Counted from the stretch's first letter, positions 33,506-43,059 are shown. The stretch is DNA of 64,000 bases from Streptomyces mutabilis (GCF_014649815.1 NZ_BMTT01000007.1:1-64000); one strand, 5' to 3'. Notes: generated by a model not told the origin, from the letters alone. Numbers and translations are program-made.

Positions 33506-34441
33506 ATGGAGACACGGATACGCATGCCCACGACTTTCGACCAGTCCGTCATCGACCAGTTCCGCGCCAACGGGGGGAAGGTCGGTGGTCCCTTCGAAGG
33601 CGGGGACCTTCTGTTGCTCACGACCACCGGCGCCCGTTCGGGGGCCTCGCGGACCACGCCGCTCGGATACGTCCGCCACGGGGACTCCCTCCTCGTCGTC
33701 GGGTCCAACCTCGGCGGCCCGCGGCACCCCGGCTGGTACTACAACCTGCTCGCCCACCCCGTGGTCCGGGTGGAGGTGGGCACGTCGAGTTTCGAGGCGC
33801 TGGCGGTCCCCGCCGAGGGAGCCCGGCGGGAGGAGCTGTTCGCGTACGTCGTGCGGGCCGTGCCCGGCTACGGCGACTACCAGGAGCGGACCCGGCGGCC
33901 GCTGCCGGTGGTGGTGCTGGGGAGGGCCGAGCCCTCGGGGTGGTCCGGCCCCGGGGAGGTCCGCACCCTCGCCGACAAGCTGCTGGAGGTCCACACCTGG
34001 CTGCGCGGGCAGCTGCGTCAGGTGCGGGCGGAGGTGGAGGCGCACTTCGCCGCACGCGCCGCGCACTCCGGGCCCGGTGAGCCGCCGGCGCCGGGGCTCG
34101 GGCTCCAGATCCGGCAGCGGTGCCTGGCGTTCTGCCAGGCGCTGGAGTTCCATCACGTGAGTGAGGACGAGCACCTGTTCCCCGGCATCACCCGTCACCA
34201 CCCCCACCTGGCCGACGTCTTCGACCGGCTCGCCGACGAGCACCGCGCCGTGGCCCGCGTCCAGGGCGAGCTGGCGGCGCTGCTGGCCGGTGTCCACATC
34301 GCCGATCCGGACCGGTTCCGTACGGAACTGTCGGCGATGTCGGCCGAGCTGAACGCGCACCTCGACCACGAGGAGGAGACGCTGCTCCCGCTGCTGGCCG
34401 ACGTGCCGTGGCCGCCGGAGAGGCCCCGGCCGACGCCCTAG
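33506..34441 (+). CDS. Deazaflavin-dependent nitroreductase fused to hemerythrin-like domain
   Basis: A 311-residue fusion. Residues 10-145 form a Ddn/nitroreductase-family split-barrel domain with LLLLTTTGARSGASRTTPLG, GSNLGGPRHPGWYYNL and a VVRVEV strand; this family binds coenzyme F420. Residues 150-300 form a four-helix hemerythrin-like domain with His/Glu ligands in FHHVSEDEHLFP, DEHRAVARVQ and HLDHEEETLLP, suited to a di-iron site. The protein probably couples F420H2 reduction to an oxygen- or nitrosative-stress function; the substrate is unknown. It converges on the MarR-type gene, with which it overlaps by 4 bp at the stops. Confidence 0.85.
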   Translation: METRIRMPTTFDQSVIDQFRANGGKVGGPFEGGDLLLLTTTGARSGASRTTPLGYVRHGDSLLVVGSNLGGPRHPGWYYNLLAHPVVRVEVGTSSFEALAVPAEGARREELFAYVVRAVPGYGDYQERTRRPLPVVVLGRAEPSGWSGPGEVRTLADKLLEVHTWLRGQLRQVRAEVEAHFAARAAHSGPGEPPAPGLGLQIRQRCLAFCQALEFHHVSEDEHLFPGITRHHPHLADVFDRLADEHRAVARVQGELAALLAGVHIADPDRFRTELSAMSAELNAHLDHEEETLLPLLADVPWPPERPRPTP

Positions 34442-34896
34442 TGGTGCCGGGCCCTGCCGCCCGTGTTGTGGATGAAGCGCTGGAGCACCTTCATGGTGGT
34501 CAGGTACTCGTCGTCGGAGATGCCGGCGTGGCGTTCCGTCCACAGGTCGTCCTGGAGGGCGGCGACCTTCTCGAAGAAGGTCCTGCCCGCCGGTGTGAGG
34601 GTCAGGTGGCCGTCGGGGCTCTGCGCGGTCCAGCCGTTGGCGAGGGTCGCGTCGATCTCCGACTCCATCGTCTCCGGGCCCGTGTCGAGGTAGTCGCGCA
34701 GGAGTGCGGAGATCTCGGCGCGGGTCTTCGGGGACGGGGCGCGAGCTATTTGGGCCAGGGTCCACCACTGGGGCTGGGTCGTGCCGAGTTCGGCGAGGGC
34801 GGCACGGGTGCGGGTGACGACGGCCTTGTAGGCGGCCCAGCTCCAGTAGCCGATGGGCTGCTGGATCAGTTCGGCGTCCGTGTGTGAGTACTCCAT
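34438..34896 (-). CDS. MarR-family winged-helix regulator
   Basis: A 152-residue protein starting MEYSHTDAELIQQPIGYWSW. The winged-helix core is LGTTQPQWWTLAQIARAPSP and the wing is DGHLTLTPAGRTFFEK, as in MarR-like regulators. The stop overlaps the stop of the convergent fusion gene by 4 bp. The ATG lies immediately after a predicted transcription start, so the mRNA is probably leaderless. Regulated genes are unknown. Confidence 0.75.
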   Translation of the reverse strand: MEYSHTDAELIQQPIGYWSWAAYKAVVTRTRAALAELGTTQPQWWTLAQIARAPSPKTRAEISALLRDYLDTGPETMESEIDATLANGWTAQSPDGHLTLTPAGRTFFEKVAALQDDLWTERHAGISDDEYLTTMKVLQRFIHNTGGRARHH

Positions 34897-34903
34897 GACG
34901 GCG

Positions 34904-34934
34904 ACCGTAGGAGCTCAAGCATGGTTGAGGTCAA
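34904..34934 (-). promoter_or_regulatory. Promoter with 19-bp spacer and dyad operator before the MarR gene
   Basis: On the minus strand TTGACC (34934-34929), a 19-bp spacer and TACGGT (34909-34904). The spacer contains CTCAA-N6-TTGAG. A long spacer with a central dyad is the architecture activated by MerR/SoxR-type regulators. Confidence 0.5.
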
Positions 34935-34997
34935 GGGGTGTCCGGGCCGACTCTCCGTCGGCAAAGGCACGGGTGGGGCGGGCGTAGCGTAGGTGGT

Positions 34998-35990
34998 ATG
35001 TCGACGTACGGATCCTTTCCCGGTACGCGGCCCAGGCGGCTGCGGAGCACTCCTGTCATGCGTCGGATGGTCGCCGAGACCCGGCTGCACCCCGCCGACT
35101 TCATCCTCCCCGCCTTCGTCCGCGAGGGCGTCGGCGAGCCGGTGCCGATCGCGGCGATGCCCGGGGTCGTGCAGCACTCCCGGGACACGCTGAAGAAGGC
35201 CGCCGCCGAGGCGGTCGAGGCGGGGATCTCCGGGATCATGCTCTTCGGCGTGCCGGAGGAGGAGAAGAAGGACGCCGCCGGGACGGCGGGTACCGATCCG
35301 GACGGCATCCTCCAGGTCGCCCTGCGGGACGTGCGGGCCGAGGTCGGGGACGAGCTGCTCGTCATGTCCGACCTGTGCCTCGACGAGTTCACCGACCACG
35401 GGCACTGCGGTGTGCTCGACGCCGAGGGGCGGGTCGACAACGACGCCACCCTCGAGCGGTACGCCGAAATGGCGCAGGTCCAGGCCGACGCGGGCGCCCA
35501 CGTGGTCGGGCCCAGCGGGATGATGGACGGCCAGATCGGCGTCATCCGCGACGCGCTCGACCAGATCGGGCGGGAGGACGTCGCGATCCTCGCCTACACC
35601 GCCAAGTACGCGTCCGCCTTCTACGGGCCGTTCCGGGAGGCCGTCGGGTCCTCGCTGAAGGGGGACCGGAAGACCTACCAGCAGGACGCCGCCAACGTGC
35701 GCGAGTCCCTGCGCGAGCTGGTCCTCGACCTGGAGGAGGGCGCCGACATGGTGATGGTCAAGCCGGCCGGTCCCTACCTCGACATCCTCGCCAAGGTCGC
35801 CGACGCGGTGGACGTGCCCGTCGCCGCCTACCAGATCTCCGGCGAGTACTCGATGATCGAGGCCGCCGCCGAGAAGGGCTGGATCGACCGCGACCGGGCC
35901 ATCCTCGAGTCGCTCACCGGCATCAAGCGGGCCGGTGCGCGCAACATCCTGACCTACTGGGCAACCGAGGTCGCTCGCACGCTGCGCTGA
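34998..35990 (+). CDS. hemB: Delta-aminolevulinic acid dehydratase (porphobilinogen synthase)
   Basis: A 330-residue HemB condensing two 5-aminolevulinates to porphobilinogen. The Schiff-base lysines are in [14 protein letters not shown] and [11 protein letters not shown]. The metal site reads [14 protein letters not shown], with Cys, Asp and Cys at the three positions that are Cys-Cys-Cys in zinc enzymes and Ala-Asp-Asp in magnesium enzymes. ATG at 34998 gives the conserved [16 protein letters not shown] start. It is separated from hemACD by the lantibiotic cluster. Confidence 0.95.
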   Translation: MSTYGSFPGTRPRRLRSTPVMRRMVAETRLHPADFILPAFVREGVGEPVPIAAMPGVVQHSRDTLKKAAAEAVEAGISGIMLFGVPEEEKKDAAGTAGTDPDGILQVALRDVRAEVGDELLVMSDLCLDEFTDHGHCGVLDAEGRVDNDATLERYAEMAQVQADAGAHVVGPSGMMDGQIGVIRDALDQIGREDVAILAYTAKYASAFYGPFREAVGSSLKGDRKTYQQDAANVRESLRELVLDLEEGADMVMVKPAGPYLDILAKVADAVDVPVAAYQISGEYSMIEAAAEKGWIDRDRAILESLTGIKRAGARNILTYWATEVARTLR

Positions 35991-36014
35991 GCGACCTCGC
36001 CCGGTGGTCCGTGC

Positions 36015-36034
36015 AAGGGGTGCGGGCACCCCTT
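36015..36034. terminator. Terminator between hemB and the lipoprotein gene
   Basis: AAGGGGTG and CACCCCTT pair around CGGG. The hairpin touches the stop codon of the convergent gene. Confidence 0.65.
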
Positions 36035-36762
36035 CAGTACCCGAGCGCGTTGTCCGTGCTGGTCTGCCAGTAGGTCACCGTCAGCGCGGTGTCGACGTAC
36101 ACGCCGCCGGAGGGCAGGGCGACCGTGGCGATGGAGCCGTCCTCGAAGGGGATCGTGAGGGTGTTCGTCTCGTAGCCGTTCCCGCCGCTGCCGTCGCCCG
36201 ACGACAGCAGCACCCCGGCGTAGCCGGACCTGCCGGGCTCGACCCCGGTCAGGGACTGCGGCTTGGTCGCCTCCGCGACCGGCGGCACGGACTGCGCCCC
36301 GCCGAAGCGCGCCGCCGGGTACGGCGGCAGCATGCACGTCTTGGAGCCGGTGTTGGTGGCGGTCAGCAGCAGGTGGTTGAGGGGGCGGGACACCTTCTTC
36401 GCGGTGATCTTGACGTCGGAGGCGGAGCACTTCCCCGGCTTGTCGGAGTCGGAGCCGTCGCTCACTCCGGCGGCGGAGCCCCCGTTGGGCTCGTCGGAGG
36501 AGCCCGAGGAGCCCGAGCCCGAGGAGCCCGTGGAGCCCGAGCCGGTCGAGCCGGCGGAGCCGTTCGTTTCCTTCGAGCCGTTGCCCGGCTCCTTCTCACC
36601 CGTGGTCGGCTCGCTCTGCGCGCCGGCCGGGGAGGAGGACGACGCCGGGGCCGAGGCGCCCGTGTCCGAGGTGTCGCTCTCGCAGGCCGTCAGGGCGAGG
36701 GCGGCCAGCGCGACCGTGGTGGCGGCGAACAGGCGGGTGCGGCGGGCGGTGCGTGCGGACAT
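36034..36762 (-). CDS. DUF4232-like lipoprotein
   Basis: A 242-residue exported lipoprotein. It has an Arg-rich start, a signal sequence and a lipobox ending ALTACES. A 75-residue Ser/Gly/Glu-rich tether follows, then a globular domain from about residue 110 with CSASDVKITAKKVSRPLNHL, NTGSKTCMLPPYPAARF and a Ser/Gly loop, in the style of DUF4232. The paired cysteines likely form a disulfide outside the cell. GAAGGAG lies 7 bp before the ATG. The function is unknown. Confidence 0.75.
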   Translation of the reverse strand: MSARTARRTRLFAATTVALAALALTACESDTSDTGASAPASSSSPAGAQSEPTTGEKEPGNGSKETNGSAGSTGSGSTGSSGSGSSGSSDEPNGGSAAGVSDGSDSDKPGKCSASDVKITAKKVSRPLNHLLLTATNTGSKTCMLPPYPAARFGGAQSVPPVAEATKPQSLTGVEPGRSGYAGVLLSSGDGSGGNGYETNTLTIPFEDGSIATVALPSGGVYVDTALTVTYWQTSTDNALGY

Positions 36763-36969
36763 GGGTGGGCTCCTTCGGGTGAGTTCAGGTGAGCCGCTCG
36801 GCCGTTCGTCGGGAGCGGCTGCTTGGATGACGACAGCTTGGGCCCGGGGTCGTCCCGGTCGCCAGAGCAGCCGGGGTATGCGGGACAATGGGATGGCTGC
36901 AACGGCTCTGACCTGCGAGAATGCCATCCCTCCGGGATGCGGTACGGGGATGCGGGAGAGGGAGGATCA

Positions 36970-38352
36970 GTGGCGGGGGACGACTTCGCGGGACTGCTGC
37001 GGGAGCTCAAGGAGCGGTCCGGGCTGAGTTACGGGGCACTGGCCAAACGGCTGCACACGAGCGCGTCGACCCTCCACCGGTACGTCAGTGGGGAGGTCGT
37101 CCCCGTCGAGTTCGCCCCGGTCGAACGCCTCGCCCGCGTCTGCCGGGCCACCCCTGAGGAACTGCTCGAACTCCACCGTCGCTGGATCCGCGCGGACGCG
37201 CTGCGGGGCGTGAAGAAGAGCGAGGGGGAGGGGCGGGCGGAGGAAGCAGGGAAGGCGGAGAGCGCGGCAGGTACAGGAGCCGCCGCAGGCTCGGGAGGCA
37301 CGGAAGCCGAAGGAGTTCCAGGAGCCGCGAGAGCCACGGAAGCCGCGGTCGGCGGCGGACAGGCCGACGGTTGCGAGGAGGCGACCGTCTCCGTCGGCGC
37401 CGTCGGAGACCCCTCACCGACGCCCTCCGACTCCGCACCGCCCACTCCCCGTCGCCGCGTCCCCCGCGCCGCGCTCTACGCGGCCTCCGGCGTCGTCGCC
37501 GTCAGCGTCGCCGTGGCGCTCGTGGCGAACCTCGTGTCGGGTACGGGCGATGACGGGCGGCACGGCCCGGCCGGAGCCGTTGGGGCGGTGCCGCCCTCGT
37601 CGTCGGCGTCCGCGAGCTCCACCGCGTCGACGACCGCGAGCGGGAGCCCCTCCGCGTCGGCGTCCGCCTCCCCGTCCACGCCCCCCTCGCCCTCCGCCTC
37701 CGCGGCCCGCCCCGGTGCCGCCGCCTCGCCGGGCCGACGCGCGCCCGCTTCCGGTCCCGTGCTCACCGTCTCGACCACCCCGTACCACTGGGACTCCCCC
37801 TGCGACCACGCCTTCCTGGTCGACCGCAGCCCGAAGAACGTGCTGAAGCCGCCCGCCCAGCAGGACGCGGTCGGCTGGGCCACCGCCCACGGCGCGGTCT
37901 CCGCGAACCGGCAGACGGTCGTCCTCACCGTGCAGGGCACCGGCCCGGAGACCGTCGTCCTGAAGGACCTGCACGTGCGCGTGGTGAGCAGCGAGCAGCC
38001 GCTGGACTGGAACCAGTACGTGATGGGCAACGGCTGCGGCGGGAAGGTGGATGTCGAGGCCTTCGACGTCGCGCTCGACCTGGGCGACCCCCTGGCGATG
38101 CCGATCGGCGGCCAGCAGGACTTCCCGTACTCGGTCACCGAGTCCGACCTCGAGGTGTTCCACGTCAACGCGCACACCGGCGAGCACGACGTGAGCTGGT
38201 ACCTGGAGCTGGAGTGGTCGAGCGGCGGCCGGGAGGGCACCCTGCGGGTCGACGACCACGGCCGGCCGTTCCGCACCAGCGCCTCCAAGGACGACTCCTA
38301 CTACGCGTACCCGCTCGGCAGCGACCATTGGGAACTGGTCGAGGAGGGCTGA
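36970..38352 (+). CDS. XRE-family HTH protein with transmembrane segment and extracellular domain
   Basis: A 460-residue protein. Residues 1-65 form a Cro/C1-type helix-turn-helix (ELKERSGLSYGALAKRLHTS with STLHRYVSGE). An Ala/Glu-rich linker of about 90 residues leads to one transmembrane helix (ALYAASGVVAVSVAVALVAN, about 160-185). A Ser/Ala/Pro-rich stalk follows, then a C-terminal domain of about 200 residues (PYHWDSPCDHAFLVDRSPKN, QPLDWNQYVMGNGCG). The layout suggests a one-component membrane sensor. GGGAGG lies 5 bp before the GTG. It is divergent from the upstream lipoprotein gene. Confidence 0.8.
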   Translation: MAGDDFAGLLRELKERSGLSYGALAKRLHTSASTLHRYVSGEVVPVEFAPVERLARVCRATPEELLELHRRWIRADALRGVKKSEGEGRAEEAGKAESAAGTGAAAGSGGTEAEGVPGAARATEAAVGGGQADGCEEATVSVGAVGDPSPTPSDSAPPTPRRRVPRAALYAASGVVAVSVAVALVANLVSGTGDDGRHGPAGAVGAVPPSSSASASSTASTTASGSPSASASASPSTPPSPSASAARPGAAASPGRRAPASGPVLTVSTTPYHWDSPCDHAFLVDRSPKNVLKPPAQQDAVGWATAHGAVSANRQTVVLTVQGTGPETVVLKDLHVRVVSSEQPLDWNQYVMGNGCGGKVDVEAFDVALDLGDPLAMPIGGQQDFPYSVTESDLEVFHVNAHTGEHDVSWYLELEWSSGGREGTLRVDDHGRPFRTSASKDDSYYAYPLGSDHWELVEEG

Positions 38353-38442
38353 GAGGAGGCGGGAGGGGGCGTCGGGCACGGGCAACTCCCGTGGAGAGCT
38401 AGGTTGTTGACCACACAACGGTTCACTCGTCAGGAGACGCCC

Positions 38443-39345
38443 ATGCCCGGTGACGCCCTCAGCCAGGACCCCGCGGAGCTGAGAAAGAGGATCGACAGCA
38501 GCAAGGCGCACCCGGCCCGCGTCTACGACGTCTTCCTCGGCGGCAAGGACCACTACCCCGCCGACCGCGACGCGGCCGCCGCCGGGCTCGCCGCCAACCC
38601 GCGCGGCTACCTCGACGTACGGCACAACCGCGACTTCCTGCGCCGCGCCGTCACCACGCTGGCCGAGGAGGACGGCATCCGCCAGTTCCTCGACATCGGC
38701 ACCGGCCTGCCGACCGCCGAGAACGTGCACCAGATCGCCCAGCGCATCGCCCCCGAGTCCCGGGTGGTCTACGTCGACAACGACCCGGTCGTCCTCGCCC
38801 ACGCCCGCGCCCTGCTCACCAGCGGTCCCGAGGGCCGTACTGACTACATCGACGCCGACCTGAAGAGCCCCGAGCGGATCCTCGAACTGGCCTCCGGGAC
38901 CCTCGACTACGGCCGACCCGTCGCGCTCTGCCTCGTCGCCATCCTGCACTTCGTCGAGGACGAGGAGGCGTACCCGATCGTCCGCGGGCTGATGGACGCG
39001 CTCCCCGCCGGCAGCCGCCTCGTCCTCAGCCACCTCACCGAGGACCTCAACCCGGAGAACATCCGCGCGGTCCAGCGGACGTACACCGAGCGGGGGTTCA
39101 CCTTCGTGCTGCGCTCCCGCAACGACATCGAGCGCTTCTTCACGGAGACCGGGCTGAAGGTCGCCGAGCCCGGGGTCGTCCCGGTGCACCGATGGCGCCC
39201 GGATCACGCGGCCCCCGTGCCCGAGCAGCCCGAGGAGTCCTACCTGGCGGGCCTGGAGGACATCGAGAAGGTCCGGTACAAGGACATCAACGACGTCACG
39301 GACGCCGACATCAACGTCTACGGAGGCCTCGGCGCCAAGGGGTGA
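38443..39345 (+). CDS. SAM-dependent methyltransferase, PF04672/DUF574 type
   Basis: A 300-residue protein of the actinobacterial S-adenosyl-methyltransferase family. Signature stretches are ARVYDVFLGGKDHYPADRDA, the SAM-binding FLDIGTGLPTAENVH, VVYVDNDPVVLAHARALL and ALCLVAILHFVEDEEA. These proteins are numerous in Streptomyces and their substrates are mostly unknown. AGGAG lies 7 bp before ATG 38443. The stop TGA is followed in the same frame by an aminotransferase remnant. Confidence 0.85.
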   Translation: MPGDALSQDPAELRKRIDSSKAHPARVYDVFLGGKDHYPADRDAAAAGLAANPRGYLDVRHNRDFLRRAVTTLAEEDGIRQFLDIGTGLPTAENVHQIAQRIAPESRVVYVDNDPVVLAHARALLTSGPEGRTDYIDADLKSPERILELASGTLDYGRPVALCLVAILHFVEDEEAYPIVRGLMDALPAGSRLVLSHLTEDLNPENIRAVQRTYTERGFTFVLRSRNDIERFFTETGLKVAEPGVVPVHRWRPDHAAPVPEQPEESYLAGLEDIEKVRYKDINDVTDADINVYGGLGAKG

Positions 39346-39852
39346 AGTACCCGCACCGTGCTGCTGGGTTCCTTCTCCGAGGTCATGGCGCCCGGCCTGC
39401 GCCTGGGCTGGCTGCGGGCGCCCGCCGAACTGCGCCGGGCCTGCGCGGTCGCCAAGCAGGCCGCCGACCTCCACACCCCGACCGTCAACCAGCTCGCCGC
39501 CGCCCGGTACCTGGCCGACCGCGACCTGGACGCCCACGTCGCGCGCGTCGCCGCGGCCTACGGCGCACGCCGGGACGCCATGCTCGCCGGCCTCGCGGAC
39601 GCGCTCCCGGCGGGATCGGCGTGGACCCGCCCCGAGGGCGGCATGTTCGTGTGGGTACGGCTGCCGGAGCGGTACGACACCACGGCCCTGCTCCCCGAGG
39701 TGGTCCGCCACGACGTGGCGTACGTCCCCGGCGCCCCCTTCCACGCCGGGGAGCCCGACCGCGCCACCATGCGGCTGTGCTTCGTCACGCAGACGCCGGG
39801 CGAGATCGCGGAGGGGCTGCGGAGGCTGGGGGAGGCGCTGCGGGCCGGGTGA
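39346..39852 (+). pseudogene. PLP-dependent aminotransferase C-terminal remnant
   Basis: About 165 codons match the C-terminal half of class I/II aminotransferases of the MocR/2-aminoadipate type: APGLRLGWLRAPAELRR, NQLAAARYLADRDLDAHVAR and PEGGMFVWVRLP. The N-terminal domain is missing. At the position of the PLP-binding lysine (normally SFSK) the sequence reads GSFSEVMAPG, so Lys is replaced by Glu. The reading frame follows the methyltransferase stop directly and in the same frame, and any start would be a GTG without a ribosome binding site. Catalytically dead remnant. Confidence 0.8.
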
Positions 39853-39891
39853 CCCGGGCCTGGGGCGAATCGGCGCCGGGGGCGCGCCGGG

Positions 39892-41187
39892 TCATGCCCG
39901 GGTGTGGTCGTGGCCCTGGCCGCTCGGCGCGTGGGCGGGGGAAGGGACGCCCGCGCCCGGGAGTGCGGCCGCGCCCACCTCCTGTGCGAGCGGTTCGGAG
40001 CCCGGCCGGCCGGGCTCCGCGCGCACGGATCCGGCGCCGGCCGGGGTGTCGCCGCGGTGGGTGGCCCCCTCGGCCCGGATCTGTTCGAAGGCCGTGTTCA
40101 GCGCGACCTTGAGGCGCTTGGCCATGGGCTTCTCCACCCATCGGTGCACCAGGTAGGAGAGCACCAGAACCGCCAGCAGCGTCCCGCCGGCCAGCACCCA
40201 CTGGTTGACGCTGGACTGGTAGTGGTGGAACACCTCCCAGCCGATGGACTCGTGCAGGAGGTACAGCGGGTAGGTGAGCGCGCCGGCGGTGGGCAGCCAG
40301 CGCCAGTCGATCCGGCTGAACCAGCCCAGGGACACGCCCGCCATCGTCACGAAGAAGACGGTGAGGACGACCGCCACACCCCAGCCGGGGACGTTGTCCC
40401 CGACGTTGTCCAGCGTCCCCCGCCAGGTCTCCATCGCCGTGTGGTTGCCCATGGCGAAGCAGAAAGCGATCATGCCCCACAGCAGCAGGTTCTGCCCGAA
40501 GCGGTACATCAGGTAGAAGGCCAGCCCGGCGATGAAGAACCAGCAGTCCTGCGCCATCAGCAGGTCACTGATCGGACTGGCCTCGCTCCGTGTCGCCAGC
40601 ACCGCGGCAGTCGCCCAGACACAGCAGAAGACGACCACGCGCCGATAGGTCACCCCCCGCCACACGACCAGCGCGAAGAGCAGGTAGAAACGCATCTCCG
40701 CCCAGAGTGTCCAGTACACCCCCTCGACGTCCTCGACCCCCATGGGCCTCTGCAGCATGGTCAGGTTGACCAGGATGTCGCGCCACGGCAGCGGGGCGAT
40801 TCCCCCGGGCATGAGGAAGACGACGGCGGTCGTCACGAGGATTCCCAGCCAGTAGGCGGGGAAGAGCCGGATCACGCGCGAGGTGAAGAAGTGGGAGATG
40901 CTCCGTCCCCACGAACTCATGCAGATGACGAAGCCGCTGATCATGAAGAACAGCTCGACGCCGAGCCACCCGTAGGCGGACGGCCGGAAGAGCACCGGGA
41001 AGAGCTGCGCCTGGGAGCCTTCCCAGCCCTCTCCGAAAGCGACGTAGTGATAGAGGACGACCATCAGAGCCGCGCACAGCCTCAGCCCGTCCAGGACGCC
41101 GATCCGGCCGCCGGACCCGTGCCGGTCCCGAGGCGTCCGGCGTGTACCGGACGTCCTCAGCGCGGCGGATGCCTTCCCTGTTCGCAC
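39892..41187 (-). CDS. Acyltransferase 3 family membrane protein (OafA/YrhL type)
   Basis: A 431-residue protein with about ten transmembrane helices. The N-terminal catalytic region reads LDGLRLCAALMVVLYHY, with the family His, and FFMISGFVICMS and SRVIRLFPAYWLG carry the conserved Arg. VYWTLWAEMRFYLLFAL is the expected central motif. The C-terminal 75 residues are Ala/Gly/Pro-rich and cytoplasmic. These proteins O-acylate polysaccharides, antibiotics or cell-wall glycans. It stands alone, and its target is unknown. Confidence 0.85.
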   Translation of the reverse strand: MRTGKASAALRTSGTRRTPRDRHGSGGRIGVLDGLRLCAALMVVLYHYVAFGEGWEGSQAQLFPVLFRPSAYGWLGVELFFMISGFVICMSSWGRSISHFFTSRVIRLFPAYWLGILVTTAVVFLMPGGIAPLPWRDILVNLTMLQRPMGVEDVEGVYWTLWAEMRFYLLFALVVWRGVTYRRVVVFCCVWATAAVLATRSEASPISDLLMAQDCWFFIAGLAFYLMYRFGQNLLLWGMIAFCFAMGNHTAMETWRGTLDNVGDNVPGWGVAVVLTVFFVTMAGVSLGWFSRIDWRWLPTAGALTYPLYLLHESIGWEVFHHYQSSVNQWVLAGGTLLAVLVLSYLVHRWVEKPMAKRLKVALNTAFEQIRAEGATHRGDTPAGAGSVRAEPGRPGSEPLAQEVGAAALPGAGVPSPAHAPSGQGHDHTRA

Positions 41188-41237
41188 TGAAGCTCTCCCG
41201 GGGCTGTGTTCGAGGACGGGAGGACACAGTACGCGAC

Positions 41238-41274
41238 GCGGCCCGTCCTCTCCGCCTGGGAGAGGACGGGCCGC
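41238..41274 (-). terminator. argS terminator
   Basis: GCGGCCCGTCCTCTCC and its exact complement form a 16-bp stem with a 5-base loop, 25 bp past the argS stop. Confidence 0.88.
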
Positions 41275-41298
41275 CTCGCCCGTTCGCCGGTGAAGGCG

Positions 41299-43059
41299 TC
41301 AGAGCCGCTCGGGCGTCCTGATGCCCAGCAGGGCCATGCCCCGGTGCAGGGTGCGGGCCGTGAGGTCGCACAGGAACAGGCGGTTCTCCACCTGCTGGGG
41401 CGTCTCGGCCTTCAGCACCGGGCACTTGTCGTAGAACGACGTGTACAGGGACGCCAGCTGGTACAGGTACGCGGTCAGCTTGTGCGGGGCGTACTCCGCG
41501 GCCGCGTCGAAGACCGTGTCCCCGAACGCGTCCAGGTGCAGGCCCAGCGCCCGCTCCGCCTCGTGCAGGTCCAGCTCCGGGTGGGCGGCGGGGCGGACCT
41601 CGCCGGCCTTGCGGAGGATGGACCGGATGCGGGCGTAGGCGTACTGGAGGTACACGCTGGTGTCGCCGTTGAGCGAGACCATCTGATCCAGGTCGAACTT
41701 GTAGTCGCGGTTCGGCGACGTCGACAGGTCCGCGTACTTCACGGCTCCGATGCCGACCTGCGCGGCCCGCTCCTGGATCTCCTCCTCGGTGAGGTCCCGC
41801 GCCTTCTCCCGTACGACCTCCGCGGCCCGCTGCACCGCCTCGTCCAGCAGGTCCTCCAGCCGCACGGTCTCGCCCTCGCGGGTCTTGAACGGCTTGCCGT
41901 CCGCGCCGAGGACCGTGCCGTAGCCCATGTTGTGCGCGGTGACGCCGTCGTTCAGCCAGCCCGCCCGGCGGGCCGTCTCGAAGACCATCTTGAAGTGGAG
42001 CGACTGGCGCACGTCGACGACGTACAGCAGCGTCGTCGCGTGCAGGTCGGACACCCGGTTGCGGATCGCGGTGAGGTCGGAGGCCGCGTAGCCGAAGCCG
42101 CCGTCGGCCTTCTGCACGATCAGCGGGACCGGCTGGTCGTCCTTGCCGCGGATCTCGTCGAAGAACACCACGAGCGCGCCCTCGGAACGCACCGCGACGC
42201 CCATCTCCTCCAGGAGCCGGGCGGTCTCCGGCATACCGTCGTTGTACGCCGACTCGCCGACGATCTCCTCGTCGCGGATCTCCATGTCGAGCTTCTCGAA
42301 GACGGAGTAGAAGTAGACCTTCGACTCGTCCACGAACTGCTGCCACAGCTCGAGGGTCTCCTTGTCGCCGGACTGGAGGGCGACGACCCGCCTGCGGGCC
42401 CGCTCCTTGAACTCCTCGTCCGAGTCGAAGAGCGCACGCGAGGCCTTGTACACCCGGTTCAGGTTGGACATGGCCTGCTCGCCGTCGACCTCTTCGGCCG
42501 GCGCCAGCTCGCCGGGGTGCTCGCAGAGGTACTGGATGAGCATGCCGAACTGGGTGCCCCAGTCGCCGATGTGGTGCCGGCCGATCGTCTTCTCGCCGGT
42601 GAAGTCGAGCATGCCGCGCAGGGCGTCACCGATGACCGCCGACCGCAGGTGACCGACGTGCATCTCCTTCGCCACGTTCGGCTGGGCGTAATCGATCACC
42701 GTGGTGCCGGGGTGCCGGGCCTGCGGTACGCCGAGGCGGCCGGTGTCGTCCGCGTACCGCGCCGCCAGGTTCTCGGTGATCGCCCGGTCGCCGACGGTGA
42801 TGTTGAGGAAGCCGGGCCCGGAGACCTCGACCTCCTTGAACAGGTCGCCGGTGGTGATGTGCGCGACGACCTCGGCGGCCAGCTCCCGCGGGTTCGCCTT
42901 GGCCTTCTTGGCCAGCGCGAGGATGCCGTTGGCCTGGTAGTCCGCCCGGTCGCTTCGTCGCAGCAGCGGGTCCGCGCCGGCGGCCTCCGGCCGGGTGGCC
43001 GTGAGGGCGGACGCGAGCTGCTGCTGGACGGAGTCGCTGAGGGACGTGACCGAGGCCAT
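41299..43059 (-). CDS. argS: Arginyl-tRNA synthetase
   Basis: A 586-residue class I synthetase. An N-terminal ArgRS-specific domain is followed by [20 protein letters not shown], the HIGH motif in HVGH form. The helical anticodon-binding C-terminal domain includes [16 protein letters not shown] and ends [10 protein letters not shown]. The KMSKS lysine is typically absent from ArgRS, and I see no canonical copy here ([18 protein letters not shown] fills that region). ATG at 43059 gives the usual length; the reading frame extends 24 codons upstream without support. Divergent from lysS. Confidence 0.95.
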   Translation of the reverse strand: MASVTSLSDSVQQQLASALTATRPEAAGADPLLRRSDRADYQANGILALAKKAKANPRELAAEVVAHITTGDLFKEVEVSGPGFLNITVGDRAITENLAARYADDTGRLGVPQARHPGTTVIDYAQPNVAKEMHVGHLRSAVIGDALRGMLDFTGEKTIGRHHIGDWGTQFGMLIQYLCEHPGELAPAEEVDGEQAMSNLNRVYKASRALFDSDEEFKERARRRVVALQSGDKETLELWQQFVDESKVYFYSVFEKLDMEIRDEEIVGESAYNDGMPETARLLEEMGVAVRSEGALVVFFDEIRGKDDQPVPLIVQKADGGFGYAASDLTAIRNRVSDLHATTLLYVVDVRQSLHFKMVFETARRAGWLNDGVTAHNMGYGTVLGADGKPFKTREGETVRLEDLLDEAVQRAAEVVREKARDLTEEEIQERAAQVGIGAVKYADLSTSPNRDYKFDLDQMVSLNGDTSVYLQYAYARIRSILRKAGEVRPAAHPELDLHEAERALGLHLDAFGDTVFDAAAEYAPHKLTAYLYQLASLYTSFYDKCPVLKAETPQQVENRLFLCDLTARTLHRGMALLGIRTPERL

